Assembly (NCBI GenBank): GCA_045636125.1
Contig: JAZTWX010000031.1
Span: 1 to 5,681, forward strand
Length of the DNA stretch: 5,681 nucleotides
Direction of reading: 5' to 3'
From: HGM04593 sp045636125
Lineage (GTDB): Bacteria; Bacteroidota; Bacteroidia; Bacteroidales; Bacteroidaceae
Below, one piece after another: positions 4,924-5,681 of this stretch (its first letter is position 1; each line of letters begins with the position of its first letter). The position numbers and the translations under genes were made by a program. The notes under the pieces were generated by a model. That model was not told the origin of the DNA. It saw only the letters and a list, made by a program, of their open reading frames with translations, and ran no database searches.

Positions 4924-5044
4924 AAAATGGGTAAATGCAGAAAAATGTACAAAAAATGCGAAAAAAGTTTGTTTTGTAACTCATTGAAAATGAGCACCCG
5001 TTAAAAAAAGTTTCATTTTTCTTGAAAAAAAAGATTGAAAAAGT
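4924..5044 (+). promoter_or_regulatory. Phased A-tract / UP-like region of the rRNA promoter
   Basis: Runs of A begin at 4941, 4951 and 4961, exactly 10 bp apart, with shorter runs at 4924 and 4933. A second series follows nearer the promoter: A at 5003-5009, T at 5015-5020, A at 5025-5032 and A at 5038-5042, spaced about 11-12 bp. Such phasing predicts curved DNA, and the proximal AT-rich part is where an UP element binding the RNA polymerase alpha subunit would lie. A small hairpin CTCATT/AATGAG (4980-4994) sits between the two series. Confidence 0.6.
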
Positions 5045-5074
5045 TTTGTAGTCCAAAAAATCGCCTTACCTTTG
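5045..5074 (+). promoter_or_regulatory. rRNA operon promoter
   Basis: TTTG at 5045-5048 and TACCTTTG at 5067-5074 match the Bacteroidetes -33 and -7 elements, with an 18-bp spacer. The AT-rich upstream region and the downstream 16S gene support it as the main rRNA promoter. Transcription would start near 5081. Confidence 0.88.
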
Positions 5075-5080
5075 TACTCG

Positions 5081-5309
5081 CTTTCGGGAAGCAACGCACA
5101 AGCAACGCTGAACGAAGAGCAAGATGATCCTTGAAAACATTCCATACAGACAAGCAGTACAACGTGCTTTTGCTGCTTTTATGCAGCAAAAGATTTAAGT
5201 ATAAGTAAGGAACGAAAAACGAACCGTCAAATAATTTGATGTACTTTAATTCCGGCCAGTATAAAAATCAGACTAATATCTCGTAAAAGAGATTACAAAT
5301 AAAAAATTT
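5081..5309 (+). other. rRNA operon leader (pre-16S 5' region)
   Basis: About 229 nt of transcribed, non-coding leader between the predicted start site and mature 16S. GATCCTTGAAAAC (5126-5138) lies where Bacteroidetes leaders carry a boxA-like antitermination motif. Inverted repeats: CTTTTGCTGC/GCAGCAAAAG (5167-5192), TCAAAT/ATTTGA (5227-5239) and ATCTC/GAGAT (5278-5293). No second TAnnTTTG box with proper spacing was found. The 5' strand of the long pre-16S processing stem should be here but its partner lies outside the window. Confidence 0.7.
5167..5192 (+). other. Perfect 10-bp hairpin in the rRNA leader
   Basis: CTTTTGCTGC (5167-5176) and GCAGCAAAAG (5183-5192) pair without mismatch around the 6-nt loop TTTTAT. 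It is followed by ATTTAAG, not a T-run, so it is not a terminator. A role in antitermination, RNase III processing or 30S assembly is possible but inferred. Confidence 0.65.
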
Positions 5310-5681
5310 ACAACGAAGAGTTTGATCCTGGCTCAGGATGAACGCTAGCTACAGGCTTAACACATGCAAGTCGAGGGGTTTTATTAAAGAAGCTTGCTTT
5401 TTTGATGAAACGACCGGCGCACGGGTGAGTAACGCGTATCCAACCTGCCTTTCATATTGGGATAGCCTTTCGAAAGAGAGATTAATACCGAATAACATAT
5501 TGTGATTGCATGATAACAATATGAAAGCTCCGGCGATGAAAGATGGGGATGCGTTTCATTAGGTAGTAGGCGGGGTAACGGCCCACCTAGCCAACGATGA
5601 ATAGGGGTTCTGAGAGGAAGGTCCCCCACACTGGAACTGAGACACGGTCCAGACTCCTACGGGAGGCAGCAGTGAGGAATA
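5310..5681 (+). rRNA. rrs: 16S ribosomal RNA, 5' part (truncated by window)
   Basis: Universal 16S landmarks in order: AGAGTTTGATCCTGGCTCAG at 5317-5336, ACGGGTGAGTAACGCG in the helix-8 region, GAGACACGGTCC, and ACTCCTACGGGAGGCAGCAG at 5653-5672 (E. coli positions near 338-357). The 5' end is placed at 5310 by aligning GAAGAGTTTGATC with E. coli position 6. AACGCTAGCTACAGGCTT at 5341-5358 is the classic Bacteroides-Prevotella signature. The gene continues beyond the window and has no visible insertion or break. Confidence 0.99.

Noticed and set aside
4269..5056. Minus-strand ORFs opposite cdaA and its terminator
   Set aside because: They are shadows of cdaA; one runs through the terminator and the AT-rich promoter region and yields low-complexity Phe/Lys sequence.
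95..5176. TTTTGCTGC shared by hairpin regions at 95-103 and 5168-5176
   Set aside because: A 9-nt match with unrelated flanks is expected by chance in a window of this size.
5384..5629. 81-residue minus-strand ORF
   Set aside because: It lies wholly within 16S rRNA.

Overview
The window looks like a chromosomal segment of a gut-type Bacteroidales bacterium. The partial 16S rRNA gene at the right end carries the Bacteroides-Prevotella signature AACGCTAGCTACAGGCTT (5341-5358). Promoters follow the Bacteroidetes pattern, with a -7 box TAnnTTTG seen upstream of the ZIP gene, folP and the rRNA operon. Start codons mostly lack strong Shine-Dalgarno sequences, which also fits this phylum. Genus cannot be fixed from what is here.

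Layout, left to right: (1) 1-311 holds a possible C-terminal tail of a plus-strand gene, a perfect hairpin, a palindromic intergenic element and a candidate terminator for the next gene. (2) 312-1091, minus strand: a ZIP-family divalent metal transporter (GufA/ZupT-like) with its own -7 box. (3) 1092-1385: intergenic, with a strong minus-strand terminator and a very basic 42-codon ORF of doubtful status. (4) 1386-3020, minus strand: a tightly packed three-gene operon of HPr-kinase-like ATPase, S24/S26 peptidase and PqqD-like protein. (5) 3021-3210: a divergent promoter region. (6) 3211-4847, plus strand: folP (dihydropteroate synthase) followed by cdaA (membrane diadenylate cyclase), closed by a strong terminator. 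(7) 4911-5309: an A-tract-phased upstream region, a near-consensus rRNA promoter and a leader of about 230 nt with a perfect hairpin. (8) 5310-5681: the first 372 nt of 16S rRNA.

How they work together: folP and cdaA are housekeeping genes (folate synthesis and c-di-AMP signalling) that probably share one transcript starting at or just before the folP ATG. The minus-strand trio is the most interesting part. An RRE-type PqqD protein, a protease of the Ser-His kind and an HPrK-like kinase make up a peptide-tailoring or protein-modification cassette, yet no precursor peptide and no cyclase or radical-SAM maturase is visible in the window. Its substrate is unknown.

Limits: protein identities rest on motif recognition, not searches. 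Promoters and terminators were found by eye.
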